The notes beneath the pieces were generated by a model, which saw only the letters and a list, made by a program, of their open reading frames with translations, made no database searches and was not told where the DNA came from. From contig WFMF01000016.1 of assembly GCA_011033025.1 (NCBI GenBank), forward strand, positions 496,001 through 560,000: a stretch of 64,000 nucleotides of DNA, written 5' to 3'. Source of the stretch: Beroe forskalii (lineage: Eukaryota > Ctenophora > Nuda > Beroida > Beroidae). Both the position numbers and the translations under genes were made by a program. Positions 22,950-36,545 of this stretch are shown piece by piece (the stretch's first letter is position 1; each line of letters starts with the position of its first letter).

Positions 22950-24480
22950 ATGGTGAACCAGTGTATTCCTTGTTTTACGGCATTTAAAAAAAGGAATCAA
23001 ACTGAGGGCTCCAGTTTCAACATTTCTATTGGACATATGTGATTATGCAGAAAGATTTAGACTGGTTTGACCAAATAGAATGACAAAGCGTCGAACCCGC
23101 TGGTTTTTTTGTTGATATAAATGTAAAATTTGACGTTGCAAGACAGTAAATTTTCGGTCCTTGAACTGTTTTTAAAAAAATTGGGGATGCAAAATTGTGC
23201 CCCAGAAAAGGTAAAACCAAATGGATGCAGATTTGGGAAAAAGGGGCCGGGCAAAATGATGCGGGGGTTTTTTCCCAAATTTTAAGCCGGAAAAACCCTT
23301 TCTTAAGTTATAAAAAAACCAGAATGTTTTTTCAAATTTATTTCGATTTTCCCCGATGGCCGATGCATTCTGGTCCATTGGCGGAATGCTAAAATTTCAA
23401 ACTGTTTTCTATTAAAAAAGGAAACACTTCGAAAAATAATTTAAACCCCCATTGGGGAGTTTTTAAAAGTCATGGGCGAAGTTGTTTTATTTTTTAAAAT
23501 CCATTCACTTTCAAAGTGGTAAAGGTCTGTGAGTCGGTCTTCGGGCCCATACTTGTATTCTATTTCCAATTTTTAAATGGCTTTAGAATTTCCAAAGTAT
23601 TTTAAAAAATTTTGGGGAAGGTGGTATTCTGGAATCTTTTGGGGTATGGCCGAAAAACCCATGTCCCAGATTTGTCCCATCTGTTTCCCCTTTTGAAAAA
23701 ATGAAGGGATACAGGGTTTTTGACCCTAAAAGAAAATTTTTGGCTGTAAAACTTTGTAAAAATTTAAAGGTAATAAATGTTGAACGTTTAGACGGTTGGG
23801 GAATTTGAAAAATTTTGGGCCTATTTTAAAAAATGACATTCTCTCAAAATTATGGATTTCCATATGAACCTTTAAATCAAAAAAACGTAAAAAAGGCCGA
23901 AAAAACCCATTGTATCTGTATCACCCGAAAAGTGAAGTGGGAAAAAGCGGTAAGTGGAAAGGTTTTGGGACCGAGACAATTTTTAAAACTTTAAAAAGCT
24001 TTAGAAAGGTAATTAACGAGAACTTTTCAGACCGTTACAATTTAAATTTTGGCCTTTTTTTTCTTTTCGGCCATATTGGGGCAAAATTCGTGTAAATTTT
24101 TATCCCAAACCATTTAAAACCTTAATCGAATACAACGTTAATAAGGGAAAAGATTTAAGTTTTTTTAAATTTGTCCCCTTGTATACTATACACTTTGTAT
24201 CACTTCCCCAATCATTAACTCAACGAGCTTTTTTCATTTGATGTTTTGATGTTTTCCCAAAAATGGGGAAAAAATTTAAATGTGTTAGAATTTGTGGGAA
24301 TTCGGGCCGAGTTTTGGGAATTGACTTTTTAACTAAATTTTTGTAGTGATTGAATCGATAAAATTGAAATTTTTTTGAATTCCCCAAAGCCGGGAAAAAA
24401 GTTGGGAAAAGTTTAGGAAATTTTTAAATTTTCAAAATTGGGTTTTTTTCTTTGAGAAAATGGTTTTTTTTTGGAAAAAA
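22950..24480. other. Corrupted sequence at the end of tandem copy 1
   Basis: Compared with 30540-32230, the order of recognisable words is kept, but many bases are replaced by a copy of their neighbour. Runs of A, T, C and G are inflated: GTATCCACTT becomes GTTTCCCCTT, and CGATGTCCC becomes CCATGTCCC. This pattern is not normal divergence and suggests failed consensus. Gene calls here should not be trusted. Confidence 0.8.
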
Positions 24481-24862
24481 AGTGGTATTGATGCAGTAAA
24501 GTAAGTATTGGACAGGGTCTGCTGTTCCTAGAGCCTCTAAAGTACAAAAATAAGTACCAATCTATGTCGCGATGGTTGGATACATTGCAAACTATCATAA
24601 TTGTAATTTATTTATTAAATTTGTGACTTAATTTTATCTGATATATATATTTAGTTTATTATTATTGTAACTATTCATTTATTACCTATATTTTGATTGG
24701 AGTTTTATGATGGGCCTCCTGTAATAATGGTTAACGCTGTGTTGGGAGTTTAGCCCAGATTTCGCAGTTTATTTATATTTTGTTGTGCTATTTTGGTTAA
24801 GTAGAAGGGCAGAATGTTTTACCTCTGAATGACATTGTAAAAATATTTCATGCAAAATTGGA

Positions 24863-26150
24863 ATTTTGAAATTAAAAAAAATCGGAAGTTTTGGAACGGT
24901 TTCGAAGCGTGCAGAACTTGAAAAAGGCTCGATTTATCAAGCTTGACAGCTGGAGTTTTTACCCCCTCAATATCCTCGGGTTTGCTAGATCGAGAGCACT
25001 GACGTACGCGAAATCTATCACAGACTTAACCAGAGACGAAGAAGAGATAATAAAGCTCACAAAGCGGTCATTTCTCTTCAGTCTTCAACGACAAACAGTT
25101 GGGTCAAGAAATCTGAAGAAAACTTCTATGTCACCATGGGAAGTCTGGACGGAGCTGAAACATCAGAGCTCATTGGCGTTTACCTGCTAAACAAAATCAT
25201 CAGCATCATCCTCAAAGAACACTTGGGTCTGTACAGGGATGACGGATTAGCCAATCTGGGAATTTCCAACGGACCTAAGTTGGACAGCATCAGGAAGAAA
25301 CTCCATGCAGCATTCAAGCGTGAGGGATCAAATCCACTGTTGAAACACACGATGATTCAAATAACTACCCGTGGAGCTATTCCTCAAAGACAACCTCACA
25401 GACCCTACAAGAAACTCCAAATGACACTCCCTCTGTACATCAACGCTAAGTCGAAACCATCCCTCCAACATCATCAAGAACAATCCCGAATGATCTTTAA
25501 ACGACTTAGCATATATATCCAGCACAGAGCAGTACTTCAACGACACGAAACGGGAGTATGTAGCCCTGTTCTAGTGGTCATGATCAGCCCCTCTCCCAAT
25601 AAACACCATTAATCAATAAGAGACGACGTACCAGAATGTCATTTGGCTCAACCTCCTACAGCAATGAAACGTTAAGGATACAGAGCTCATGGAGATTCTT
25701 CAGAAAGCATCCTCGACAGATTACCCTTGTGGGTCACTGACTACACAAGATCTTCATCCGAACACTGTAAAATTGAGTTACCTTGGCATGCCTAGTATGG
25801 CAGGGGATGATCAAGAATCACAACAAATAGGTCCTGGAAGACAAGAGTTGCCACGAGAGTGAGGAGGCAGTGCAATCAAGGTGTAGCACAAGCCCACCTG
25901 TTCACTGCAGGTAATGCTCACACCCTCATCAGCTTACTGTACGATGTGTTGACTGATGACGGAGATCATAAACATAGGACTCAAGCCGAGGGGACTCTGA
26001 AACGGTGGAGAAATCAGCCAAAAACTTTCAGAGTTGCAGAAAGAAAATCTCGTCGTGCGTTTCTTTCTCATATCATCGGTTATTATACAACAAAGAACGC
26101 CTCAAAACCGCCGCGGACCATCGTCAAATTCAAGTCCTTTCGGTTTTAGG
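24863..26150 (+). pseudogene. Penelope-like element remnant (second tandem copy)
   Basis: This is the same remnant as 17395-18650. VQNLKKARFIKLD is seen from 24891, the excision footprint at 25074-25088, and MGSLDGAETSELIG then GLYRDDGLA from 25136. The 3' half (25320-25860) is full of indels, and the GIY-YIG-like end is read only in pieces (25859-26150). The damage exceeds that of the other two copies and coincides with the low-quality part of the tandem copy. Confidence 0.78.
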
Positions 26151-29100
26151 AAAAAAATGTTTAATGTAAAAACATGAAAACCAAAAGATCTGACTATTTT
26201 GATCGCATCATTTCAATTGTAGTCACGATGGTGAGAAGGATTGAATCAGTGTCATCAACTTCCTAATACAACCAGCATATCAATTACATACAGCCACAAG
26301 CGGAAGTGTGATTTTAAAGGAGGGCCTTTAAACCATTTTTGATGTAATCATTTAAATAAAAACCGAATGATTTAAAGACAGTAATTTGAATAGAGGGAGT
26401 AAAATACATAATGCTTCATATTATTTAAATGAGATTTGCAGTCAATTCTGATCATAATATGGAGTGAAGATTTTCGGGCAAAGGGCGAAGGAAATGGAGA
26501 AGGCGGTTATCGATACAAGTTCCAAGCAAACCAATATTTAGATTTACACACAAAGTTGTGGAACCAATTATATTTCAGGTGCTGAATCAGCAGCCACCGC
26601 TCTTCAGCTGCTGAGTGAGTAACCAATCAGCAAGCCGCTTCTTACTAAAACGATATTTGAGGTATTCATTGGTGGAGTTTGCTTCTCTCAGCTTCTCTAG
26701 TAAGCTCTATAATCTGATACCAGCTGCAAAGTAATGGGTTCTGTTTAAAAATATGCTGTGTACTTCTGTATCACGGTACCGTTATTTCAAATGCTTTTTC
26801 GTTTAAAAAGTGTTGTTACTTTAAAAATTAAATCTAAATTTGCTATACCTTATTGGCCTTTATTAAGTCGGCCATTTTTAACCGGGCCCTATGGACAGAA
26901 ATTGAATCACTTTTTGAACCGTTTCAACTATGCCTTGGACAAAATTTTGCCCAAATTATGACCTTATGCTCTAAAATGGCCATTAAAACTCATTTCTATT
27001 CAATAAATTTGCATCAAGAGACCAAATCCCGGTCAAAAATTTGATTTAGGTCATTATCGTGTTATATAATGCCGTTCAAGTGAATTCAACACTATTCAGG
27101 CCAAATAAAAGTTTCATTTCACCTAAATTAACTTTTAATTTGACCGGCCCCACTTTTAACGGGTTTTTAGCCGGCCAAAATGTCAAAGTCGTTTTTGTCC
27201 GGTTAAAATGAGGGCCAATATAAGGTAAATACGTTAAGAGTTAATTTTATCGATATTGGGGTAACTCATATTCTCATCAAATGATTTCCGAATAAAATGG
27301 AATTAAAAATTTTCAATTTAGAATGTAAGTATTTCACATTGAGTAGAAAACATCTCCATTGACTTATTTAGTTATGGTTGTGACTAGTAAGTTGTTCTTG
27401 CGGAAGTAAGGCATCAGGTATACGAAATGACGATTCATTTAAACAATGATGGCTAGAACAGGGTTGCTTTTGACTGAGGACAACCTTTGGAACCGAGAAT
27501 ATATAGGTCTACAAGATTGGGAAGATTTTAAGAGGGGTGTGAAAAAGAGGGGGGTGTTAGAGAGAGAGAGGGGGGGCTTAGGTGGGGTTGCATGAATGCA
27601 TGCGTGTATGGAAGTGGAGTTGAAGGGAGGGATGTATGAAGATGCCCTACCTCCTGCTCTTTGCTGGGTTCTGAAGGCTCTTTCAACGAGGCAACTTCTT
27701 CTTGCAACTGAAATGTGAGTTATTTCAGGAAAATGAGGTATTTCAGGAAAATGTGAGGTATTTCAGGAAAATGAGGTATCAGACTCTCTATTACAAAATC
27801 CAATTCTCTGTAAGAAGTTTGTGCGTCGCAACATTTTTTGGGTGCCCAAGCATAATATGGATAGTTGCGCGTTGCGTTTGCAAAGATTGCCTAAATAATA
27901 GTTCATTTCTGTTTACATTTGCTGTTTTGAGTACGTTGCTCCGTAACTTTTGATCCGATTGGAATATTTTAAGGTAAAAGTATTCAATTACAATCTGAAT
28001 TGCATTGGTAGAAATTTGCAAACAAGGTTCTGCATAGCCGCGCCGAGTGAGTAGGTGTATTTGCAGGCCCAACAGGCCTGCTAGTCCCCATTCTCTGTCG
28101 CGTTTTTCCTCACTTTCTGTTTTTTCCTTTGTGACACATTTTAGAGTGTCATCGTGCAGTTTGGAAATATTGCGGGTTGAAAGTGTAATCCACACTTTAT
28201 TTGGCGGAGAGTTCGCTGCAATGGACAGCTCCTCATTTAAATTTAGGGCCATCCATAAAAAGGACGTCAGCAAAGTTGTGGTTATCTTAGACCCCTCCCT
28301 CCCCCTTGTCTGCAACCTGAAATACCCCCTCCCCCCTCCGGACGTCCACATTTCCATCCAAAATCTTTTGTGTCATCATTTAAAGCCCGTTTTCTCAATT
28401 GTGGTGACAAAATCAACTTTATTATCTAAATCTTTGACAAAATTCTAAGGTGTACGTTTTGGTACGTCAACCAAAAATTTGGAGTTCGCTGCGAACGAGT
28501 TCGCCAGTTTGCGGCGAACTAAAGTTTGCGGCCTATTATGCCCAACTATGATACTCTGTATACCTTAGTACAGAATATTTATACGTCACGAATTTTATTC
28601 GAATATTAATTTATTTATACGACATTACATTTATACGATTTCGTCAGCCACCAAGAAAATAGAAATTCGGTTTGATGAATTCAGTGAAAATTTGGAGACA
28701 AGAGAACGGGTCCACTAAGCCATCAGTATCCCTTATGTTTTGAGTATCACGTACTCTTTTCACTGCGTTAGCGATACCAGCTACAGACCATCCATCTGGT
28801 GTATTAAAGTAAGTGAAAGCGTTTGATATTGTCTTTGCATGCAGATTTCAAAGAACAGCTTTTCCTGTATTTACTTAGATGCCATCTATTCATGGAGATA
28901 TGTTAAGGCATGGACCAGTACTCTCAGCACTATAATAGACTCAGCACTAGCATCCTGTTCAATAAGTTTCTATGTACGGTTGACAGTCAGATCAAGTTGC
29001 GACAAGAATGGAAAATTTGTAAGACACATAATTTATTAATTTATACTTCATAAATTTTATACGACATGAAATCTATACGAAAAAAAAAAAAATCAAAATT

Positions 29101-30999
29101 CGTATAAATATTGTGATGTATAAATATTCTGTACTAAGGTAGTTAAGATGCTGTATTCAAGAAAGTATTTCTTACTGCTATGTGTGCTCATCAGTAAATA
29201 ACAGAGGTAGTAAATAAGGTTGTAGATAGGGTTTTTAAAACCCCAAAATAATGCTTTAAGGGAGTTCCTTGGGTTTATTGTGGTCCCAGCACTCAAGAAA
29301 GATCTAAAACAGTTTTTCCTGAAATGGAGATTTTCTTAACTTGGGCTTCAGATCCCTTTTTACTACCCCTATTAACTACCCTATTGACGAGGTAGGGTAG
29401 TAAATAGGGAGTTTATAAAAGGAATAAACCCCGGAATAATGATTATAGACTCCTTTATTAGACTTGCAGTAGTCTAAACACTCGAAATAGATAACAAAAA
29501 ATTTCCTGATGTAAAAAAAAACTATCTAGGGATTGCATCACAACCCTGTTTACTACCCTATTGACGAGGTCCTGTTGACTGATGAGCACACATACGTGTT
29601 AGTGTGTCCCGGGATTTCACCATCTCTGAATTTGTAGTTGATGAAACCAGGGACAAATGCTCGCATGCCTTTCTTTTGTTTGGAGAAGATACTATCTAAA
29701 TACGTTTTTGTCGCGAATCGCATAACCGGGGGAATTTTCAATTTCACGCCTTACCCGATTTCAATAATTTTCAGTACTTGTAACAAGGAATCGAAGCTGA
29801 GGGGCTCCGTACAGGAAATTGCTATTGCGACGTATGTGATTATACACTCATTGATCTTTTGCTTCTACTGAACTCTTTCCTTTTCCTCCCCCTTCCCTCT
29901 AAACTGTGTTGCTCAGGAATCCGGAGTCCTGGGTGGCCCAGCCTTGCAGTTGTAAGCTGTGAGGGGTACGTGGGCCGAAACCCCTCCGTTTCCCTTGTCA
30001 CCTGCTGATGGGACACCTACATCGCAAATAAATAAATGAATCTAAATAAATGAATCTACATCGCAGATGGCAGGGAGACCTTACAACTGTAGGGTAACCG
30101 CTGATGATTCACAGTTTAGTCTCTCCGCCTCTCATGTCAATCCTTGAATTAGAAAATCGATGTACAGTATTTTGTGGATTGGATTGGAAACCTCCGTGGA
30201 GGCTTGCCGCTTTTACGGGCAGAAAAGTTATAATATAATTCAAAATATATGTTTGTTATGTTTATAGTATACCCATACACCTCTATAGATAAGACATTGG
30301 ATTAGATTGATTCCGTAGTCCGGTGAGCTGTGCTTGATGGTCGGTTCTTCCGCCTCGTCTCTCACATAAAGACTAGCTTATATAACATCAAATTGGAAGT
30401 GTAATAGTACTGTGTGAGCATCAATTGTCAACCACAAGGAAACATTTCCAAAATACAGACGGTATTAATGCAACTTATGTCGTAGTACTAATGGGTGTCT
30501 AAGTGCCTAACCATGGTGAACTCAGTGTATATCCTTGCTGTACGGCATTTTAAACAAGGAATCGAAGCTGAGGGGCTCCGTACAGGACATTCCTATTGCG
30601 ACATATGTGATTATGCAGATAAGATTTAGACTGGTTTGACCAAATAGAAATGACAAAGCGTCGAACCGACGTGGCTTTTTTGTTGATATATAATGTAGAA
30701 TAATGACGTTGCAAGACTAGTAAATCATTTCGCGCGTGTCCTTTGAACTGCTGTTAATGAAAATTCGGGATGCGAAATTGTCGCCGCGCGTAACGCAACC
30801 AGAAGATGAATCCGCGAAGTGGATACAGATTTGGGACAATGCGCGGCGCGGCAAAAGTCGCTTTATGCGTGCGCCGTCGTTTTGTCCCAATTTATTAACC
30901 AGTTCGGCGGAAAACCTTCTTAAGTTATAAGTCTACCAGCTACAGTACATGTTTTTACCAAATTTATGTCATCGGGATCTATTCCGATGTGTCCGGATG

Positions 31000-31910
31000 C
31001 ATTCTGGATCCAATTTGGCCGAGAATGCTCAAATTTCAAACTGTTTCAATCTATCTGAAAAAAGGAAACACTTCGAATAATAGATTAATTACCATTCTGG
31101 GAGAAATTTTACAAAGTCATGCGGCCAGAAGTTGTTTCTACTTGCCCCAAAACCGCTATATCCACTTCACTTTTCAGAAGTGGATACAGATGGGACAAAT
31201 CTGTGACGTCGGTCTTCTGGCCATACGTTGTATTCTGACTTCCAATGGTTCCAAATGGCTTGTAAGATAGTGCCAAAGTATGTTCATCGAATTTTGGGCA
31301 AGGTAGGCCATTCTGGAATCTGGCCCCCGATATGGCCAGAAAACCGATGTCCCAGATTTGTCCCATCTGTATCCACTTTCGAAAAGTGAAGTGGATACAG
31401 CGTTTTTGGACCGCTAAGAGACAATTTCTGGCTGTAAAGCTTTGTAAAATGCCTCTCAGAATGGTAATAAATCGATTTGAAGCGTTTCCAGACGGATTGG
31501 AGCAATTTGAAATTTTGGCCATATTGGGGCCCAGAATGACCATTCTGGCTCAAAATTCGATGGATTATACACTTATACTGAACCATTGAAATCAGAATAA
31601 AACGTAAATATGGCCAGAAAACCGATGTACAAGATTTGTCCCATCTGTATCCACTTCTGAAAAGTGAAGTGGAAACAGCGGTGAAGTGGATACAGCGGTT
31701 TTGGGACACTTAGAGACAATTTGTGGCCGTAAAACTTTGTAAAATGCTTCTCAGAATGGTAATTAATCGATTTGAAGCGTTTTCAGACCGATTGGAGCAA
31801 TTTGAAATTTTGGCCTTTTTTGGTCTTTTCGGCCATATTGGGGCGCAAAATTCGATGTAAATACTTTGGAACTATCCTACAAACCATTTGGAACCATTGG
31901 AAGTCAGAAT
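31000..31910. repeat. ~290-bp repeat: one inverted and two direct units
   Basis: Direct units at about 31330-31610 and 31615-31910 share ATTTGTCCCATCTGTATCC, a small hairpin around AGTGGATAC, and TCGATTTGAAGCGTTT. A third unit at about 31000-31270 carries the same words as reverse complement. It is unclassified. A corrupted version is at 23350-24100. Confidence 0.75.
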
Positions 31911-32230
31911 ACAACGTTAATATAGCCAGGGAAACCGATGTCACAGATTTTGCCCCAAATTTGTCCCATTGTATACACTATACACTTTGTATCCACTTCC
32001 GCGGAATCATTAACTCAACGCAGCTGTAATTGGCATTTTGATGTCATATGATGTTTCACCAAAAGTGGGAACAAATTTAAGATGTGTTAGAATTTGTCGG
32101 CATATGTCAGAGGCCTGATTTTGGTTTGAATTGACTTTTGATGATCTAAATGTGTTGTAGTGATTGAATCGATAGCATTGATAAGTTTTTCAAAAGGAAT
32201 TGCCACCCAAGCCACGAGTATAACCGGTTG

Positions 32231-33139
32231 AAGATGGGTCAGAGGTACTCAAATTGTTGCTAGAGATGGTTTAGAAAGTGTTTCTAACGCTTAATAGATG
32301 GTACACAACCTTTATACTTGCTTTGAGACGCTTAACCGAGTTTCTAAAAAAGTGGAACAAATGTAAAAATTGTTGGCATATAATTATTGTTGTGTATAAA
32401 ATACTTATACCAAATTTTACGGCTATACCGATGGGTCATGCGACTTTTTATCCCCGACTTTTACCACCTTTTAGGTACCGATGTCACCTTTTACCCCTGC
32501 TTTGCTTTTGATCTGTACTGTATTCTGAGGGGGATGAAAAGGCGCTTTTTGCCATAGACTGCGACTTTTATCCCCATTGAAAATGAGCTCGGTATCAGCA
32601 GGGGGATAAACGGTTGTGAAAGCCACGGTCGGGCTGGCAGTATGCTGAAATGTAAAATTTATAATATCATAAAATAAATATCAGTAAATTAGTAAATAGC
32701 ATCAGAATAAATTTAATAAACTAAATTGCCACGAATTAGTGTTCAAAATTCTTCCCAATTTCAATGAATAATGAAAAATCTGCAGAAACATTAAGTTTGT
32801 GTGAAATTTAATCAAAAGTCAAAACTCATTTGAAGCCTCAGCGAATTATCGAAGAAAGAACACCAAATTCACTATACCCTTTTACATAACATCATTAATG
32901 ACATGTGCTTCAAATAAAATCGATCACGCATCACTACCAGCCAACTTTTCCTCGGTAACAACCTGGGACTACACGCCCCCCCCAGTTTTCCATAAAGCCC
33001 CCTAAAGAAAAAAATCAGGGGCATTCCCTACCTAAGAATAGGTGGCTTTACCTTTAAAGTCGGTCGGTACTAATGAGTACCGAACTTGATTCACTGGAAA
33101 TTTTTCTGAAAATCTGAAAATTTTTCAATGATCAGTCAC
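32231..33139. other. Non-coding stretch before the satellite
   Basis: A/T-rich sequence with no frame longer than 80 codons, no recognised element and no clear repeat. Confidence 0.55.
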
Positions 33140-36100
33140 CGGGAAACGAATTTCCCAAAATCAACGAAATTTCCCGGTAGTAAGGAATCTTCCCACTTCC
33201 TAGTATAAACGAATCTTTTACACTTCCCGGTAGTAACGAATCTTCCCACTTCCTAGTGGCAACGAATCTTTACACTTCCCGGAATAAAGGAATCTTCCCC
33301 ACTTCCTAGTGGCAACGAATCTTTACACTTCCCGGTAGTAAGGAATCTTCCCACTTCCTAGTGGCAACGAATCTTCACACTTCCCGGTAGTAAGGAATCT
33401 TCCCACTTCCTAGTGGCAACGAATCTTTACACTTCCCGGAATAAGGAATCTTCCCACTTCCTAGTGGCAACGAATCTTTACACTTCCCGGTAGTAAGGAA
33501 TCTTCCCACTTCCTAGTGGCAACGAATCTTTACACTTCCCGGTAGTAAGGAATCTTCCCACTTCCTAGTGGCAACGAATCTTTACACTTCCCGGTAGTAA
33601 GGAATCTTCCCACTTCCTAGTGGCAACGAATCTTTACACTTCCCGGTAGTAAGGAATCTTCCCACTTCCTAGTGGCAACGAATCTTTACACTTCCCGGTA
33701 GTAAGGAATCTTCCCACTTCCTAGTGGCAACGAATCTTTACACTTCCCGGTAGTAAGGAATCTTCCCACTTCCTAGTGGCAACGAATCTTTACACTTCCC
33801 GGTAGTAAGGAATCTTCCCACTTCCTAGTGGCAACGAATCTTTACACTTCCCGGTAGTAAGGAATCTTCCCACTTCCTAGTGGCAACGAATCTTTACACT
33901 TCCCGGTAGTAAGGAATCTTCCCACTTCTAGTGGCAACGAATCTTTACACTTCCCGGTAGTAAGGAATCTTCCCACTTCCTAGTGGCAACGAATCTTTAC
34001 ACTTCCCGGTAGTAAGGAATCTTCCCACTTCCTAGTGGCAACGAATCTTTACACTTCCCGGTAGTAAGGAATCTTCCCACTTCCTAGTGGCAACGAATCT
34101 TTACACTTCCCGGTAGTAAGGAATCTTCCCACTTCCTAGTGGCAACGAATCTTTACACTTCCCGGTAGTAAGGAATCTTCCCACTTCCTAGTGGCAACGA
34201 ATCTTTACACTTCCCGGTAGTAAGGAATCTTCCCACTTCCTAGTGGCAACGAATCTTTACACTTCCCGGTAGTAAGGAATCTTCCCACTTCCTAGTGGCA
34301 ACGAATCTTTACACTTCCCAATGGTAAGGAATCTTCCCACTTCCTAGTGGCAACGAATCTTTACACTTCCCGGTAGTAAGGAATCTTCCCACTTCCTAGT
34401 GGCAACGAATCTTTACACTTCCCGGTAGTAAGGAATCTTCCCACTTCCTAGTGGCAACGAATCTTTACACTTCCCGGTAGTAAGGAATCTTCCCACTTCC
34501 TAGTGGCAACGAATCTTTACACTTCCCGGTGGTAAGGGAATCTTCCCACTTCCTAGTGGCAACGAATCTTTACACTTCCCGGTAGTAAGGAATCTTCCCA
34601 ATTGGCAACGAATCTTTATGGTAAGGAATCTTCCCACTTCCTAGTGGCAACGAATCTTTACACTTCCCGGTAGTAAGGAATCTTCCCACTTCCTAGTGGC
34701 AACGAATCTTTACACTTCCCGGTAGTAAGGAATCTTCCCACTTCCCAGTGGCAACGAATCTTTACACTTCCCGGTAGTAAGGAATCTTCCCACTTCCTAG
34801 TGGCAACGAATCTTTACACTTCCCGGTAGTAAGGAATCTTCCCACTTCCTAGTGGCAACGAATCTTTACACTTCCCGGTAGTAAGGAATCTTCCCACTTC
34901 CTAGTGGCAACGAATCTTTACACTTCCCGGTAGTAAGGAATCTTCCACTTCCTAGTGGCAACGAATCTTTACACTTCCCGGTAGTAAGGAATCTTCCACT
35001 TCCTAGTGGCAACGAATCTTTACACTTCCCGGTAGTAAGGAATCTTCCCACTTCCCCAGTGGCAACGAATCTTTACACTTCCCGGTAGTAAGGAATCTTC
35101 CCACTTCCTAGTGGCAACGAATCTTTACACTTCCCAATGGTAAGGAATCTTCCCACTTCCTAGTGGCAACGAATCTTTTACACTTCCCGGTAGTAAGGAA
35201 TCTTCCCACTTCCTAGTGGCAACGAATCTTTACACTTCCCGGTAGTAAGGAATCTTCCCACTTCCTAGTGGCAACGAATCTTTACACTTCCCGGTAGTAA
35301 GGAATCTTCCCACTTCCTAGTGGCAACGAATCTTTACACTTCCCGGAATAAGGAATCTTCCCACTTCCCAGTGGCAACGAATCTTTACACTTCCCGGTAG
35401 TAAGGAATCTTCCCACTTCCTAGTGGCAACGCTCCCACTTCCTAGTGGCAACCCTACTTTGGCAACACTTCCCGGTAGTAAGGAATCTTCCCACTTCCTA
35501 GTGGCAACGAATCTTACACTTCCGAATAAGGAATCTTCCCACCTCCTAGTGGCAACGAATCTTACACTTCCCGGGTAAGGAATCTTCCCACTTCCTAGTG
35601 GCAACGAATCTTTACACTTCCCGGTAGTAAGGAATCTTCCCACTTCCTAGTGGCAACGGACTCTTTACACTTCCCGGTAGTAAGGAATCTTCCACTTCCT
35701 AGTGGCACCGAATCTTTTTACACTTCCCGGTAGTAAGGAATCTTCACACTTCCTAGTGGCAACGGAATCTTACACTTCCCGGTAGTAAGGAATCTTCCCA
35801 CTTCCTAGTGGCAACGAATCTTTACACTTCCCGGAATAAGGAATCTTCCCACTTCCTAGTGGCAACGAATCTTTACACTTCCCGGTAGTAAGGAATCTTC
35901 CCACTTCCCAGTGGCAACGAATCTTTACACTTCCCGGTAGTAAGGAATCTTCCCACTTCCTAGTGGCAACGAATCTTACACTTCCTGAATAAGGTATGAA
36001 TCTTCCCACTTCCTAGTGGCAACGAATCTTTACACTTCCCGGTAGTAAGGAATCTTCCCACTTCCTAGTGGCAACGAATCTTACACTTCCCGGTGGTAAG

Positions 36101-36545
36101 GAATCTTCCCACTTCCCAGTGGCAATGAATTCCTTTACACTTCCCGGTAGTAAGGAATCTTCCCAGTGGCAAATTTCCTAGTGGCAACGAATCTTTACAC
36201 TGCAGTAAGGAATCATAGTAAGGAATCTTCCCACCTCCCAGTAAGGAATCTCCCACTTCCTACAACTTCTTTGGTAGTATGAATCTTCCCACTTCCCAGT
36301 GGCAACGAATTCCTTACACTTCCCGGTAGTAAGGAATCTTCCCACTTCCTAGTGGCAACGAATTTACATCTCCCGGTAGTAAGGAATCTCTCCCACTTCC
36401 TAGTGGCAACGAATCTTACACTTCCCGTAGGTAAGGAATCTTCCCACTCCTAGTGGCACGAATCTTTACACTTCTCCCAATGGTAAGGAATCTTCCCACT
36501 TCCTAGTGGCAACGAATTTACACTTCCCGGTAGTAACGAATCTTC
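33140..36545. repeat. 52-bp satellite made of two 26-bp half-units
   Basis: About 65 head-to-tail units of 52 bp. Each is a dimer of related 26-mers beginning GTAAGGAATCTTCCCACTTC and GCAACGAATCTTTACACTTC. Central units (33300-35000) are almost identical. The first few units (33140-33300) and those after 35400 vary, including GGAATAAGG for GGTAGTAAGG and partial units. It has no coding sense; open minus-strand frames only reflect the repeat. Confidence 0.96.

Larger units (their letters stand above)
17015..24480. repeat. Direct tandem duplication, first copy
   Basis: The sequence from about 17015 to 24480 recurs in the same order and orientation at 24484-32230. In this first copy the beginning agrees well with the left arm. 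From about 21000 on, homopolymers lengthen and single bases are lost. After about 22950 it is a heavily corrupted version of the second copy. Confidence 0.9.
24484..32230. repeat. Direct tandem duplication, second copy
   Basis: It matches 17015-24480. Its first 4 kb are rich in single-base indels relative to both the first copy and the left arm (for example within 25250-25800). After about 28500 it is cleaner than the first copy. Confidence 0.9.

Noticed and set aside
34866-36256. Minus-strand open frames (KCKDSLPLGSGRFLTTG type)
   Set aside because: They are pure translation of the 52-bp repeat.
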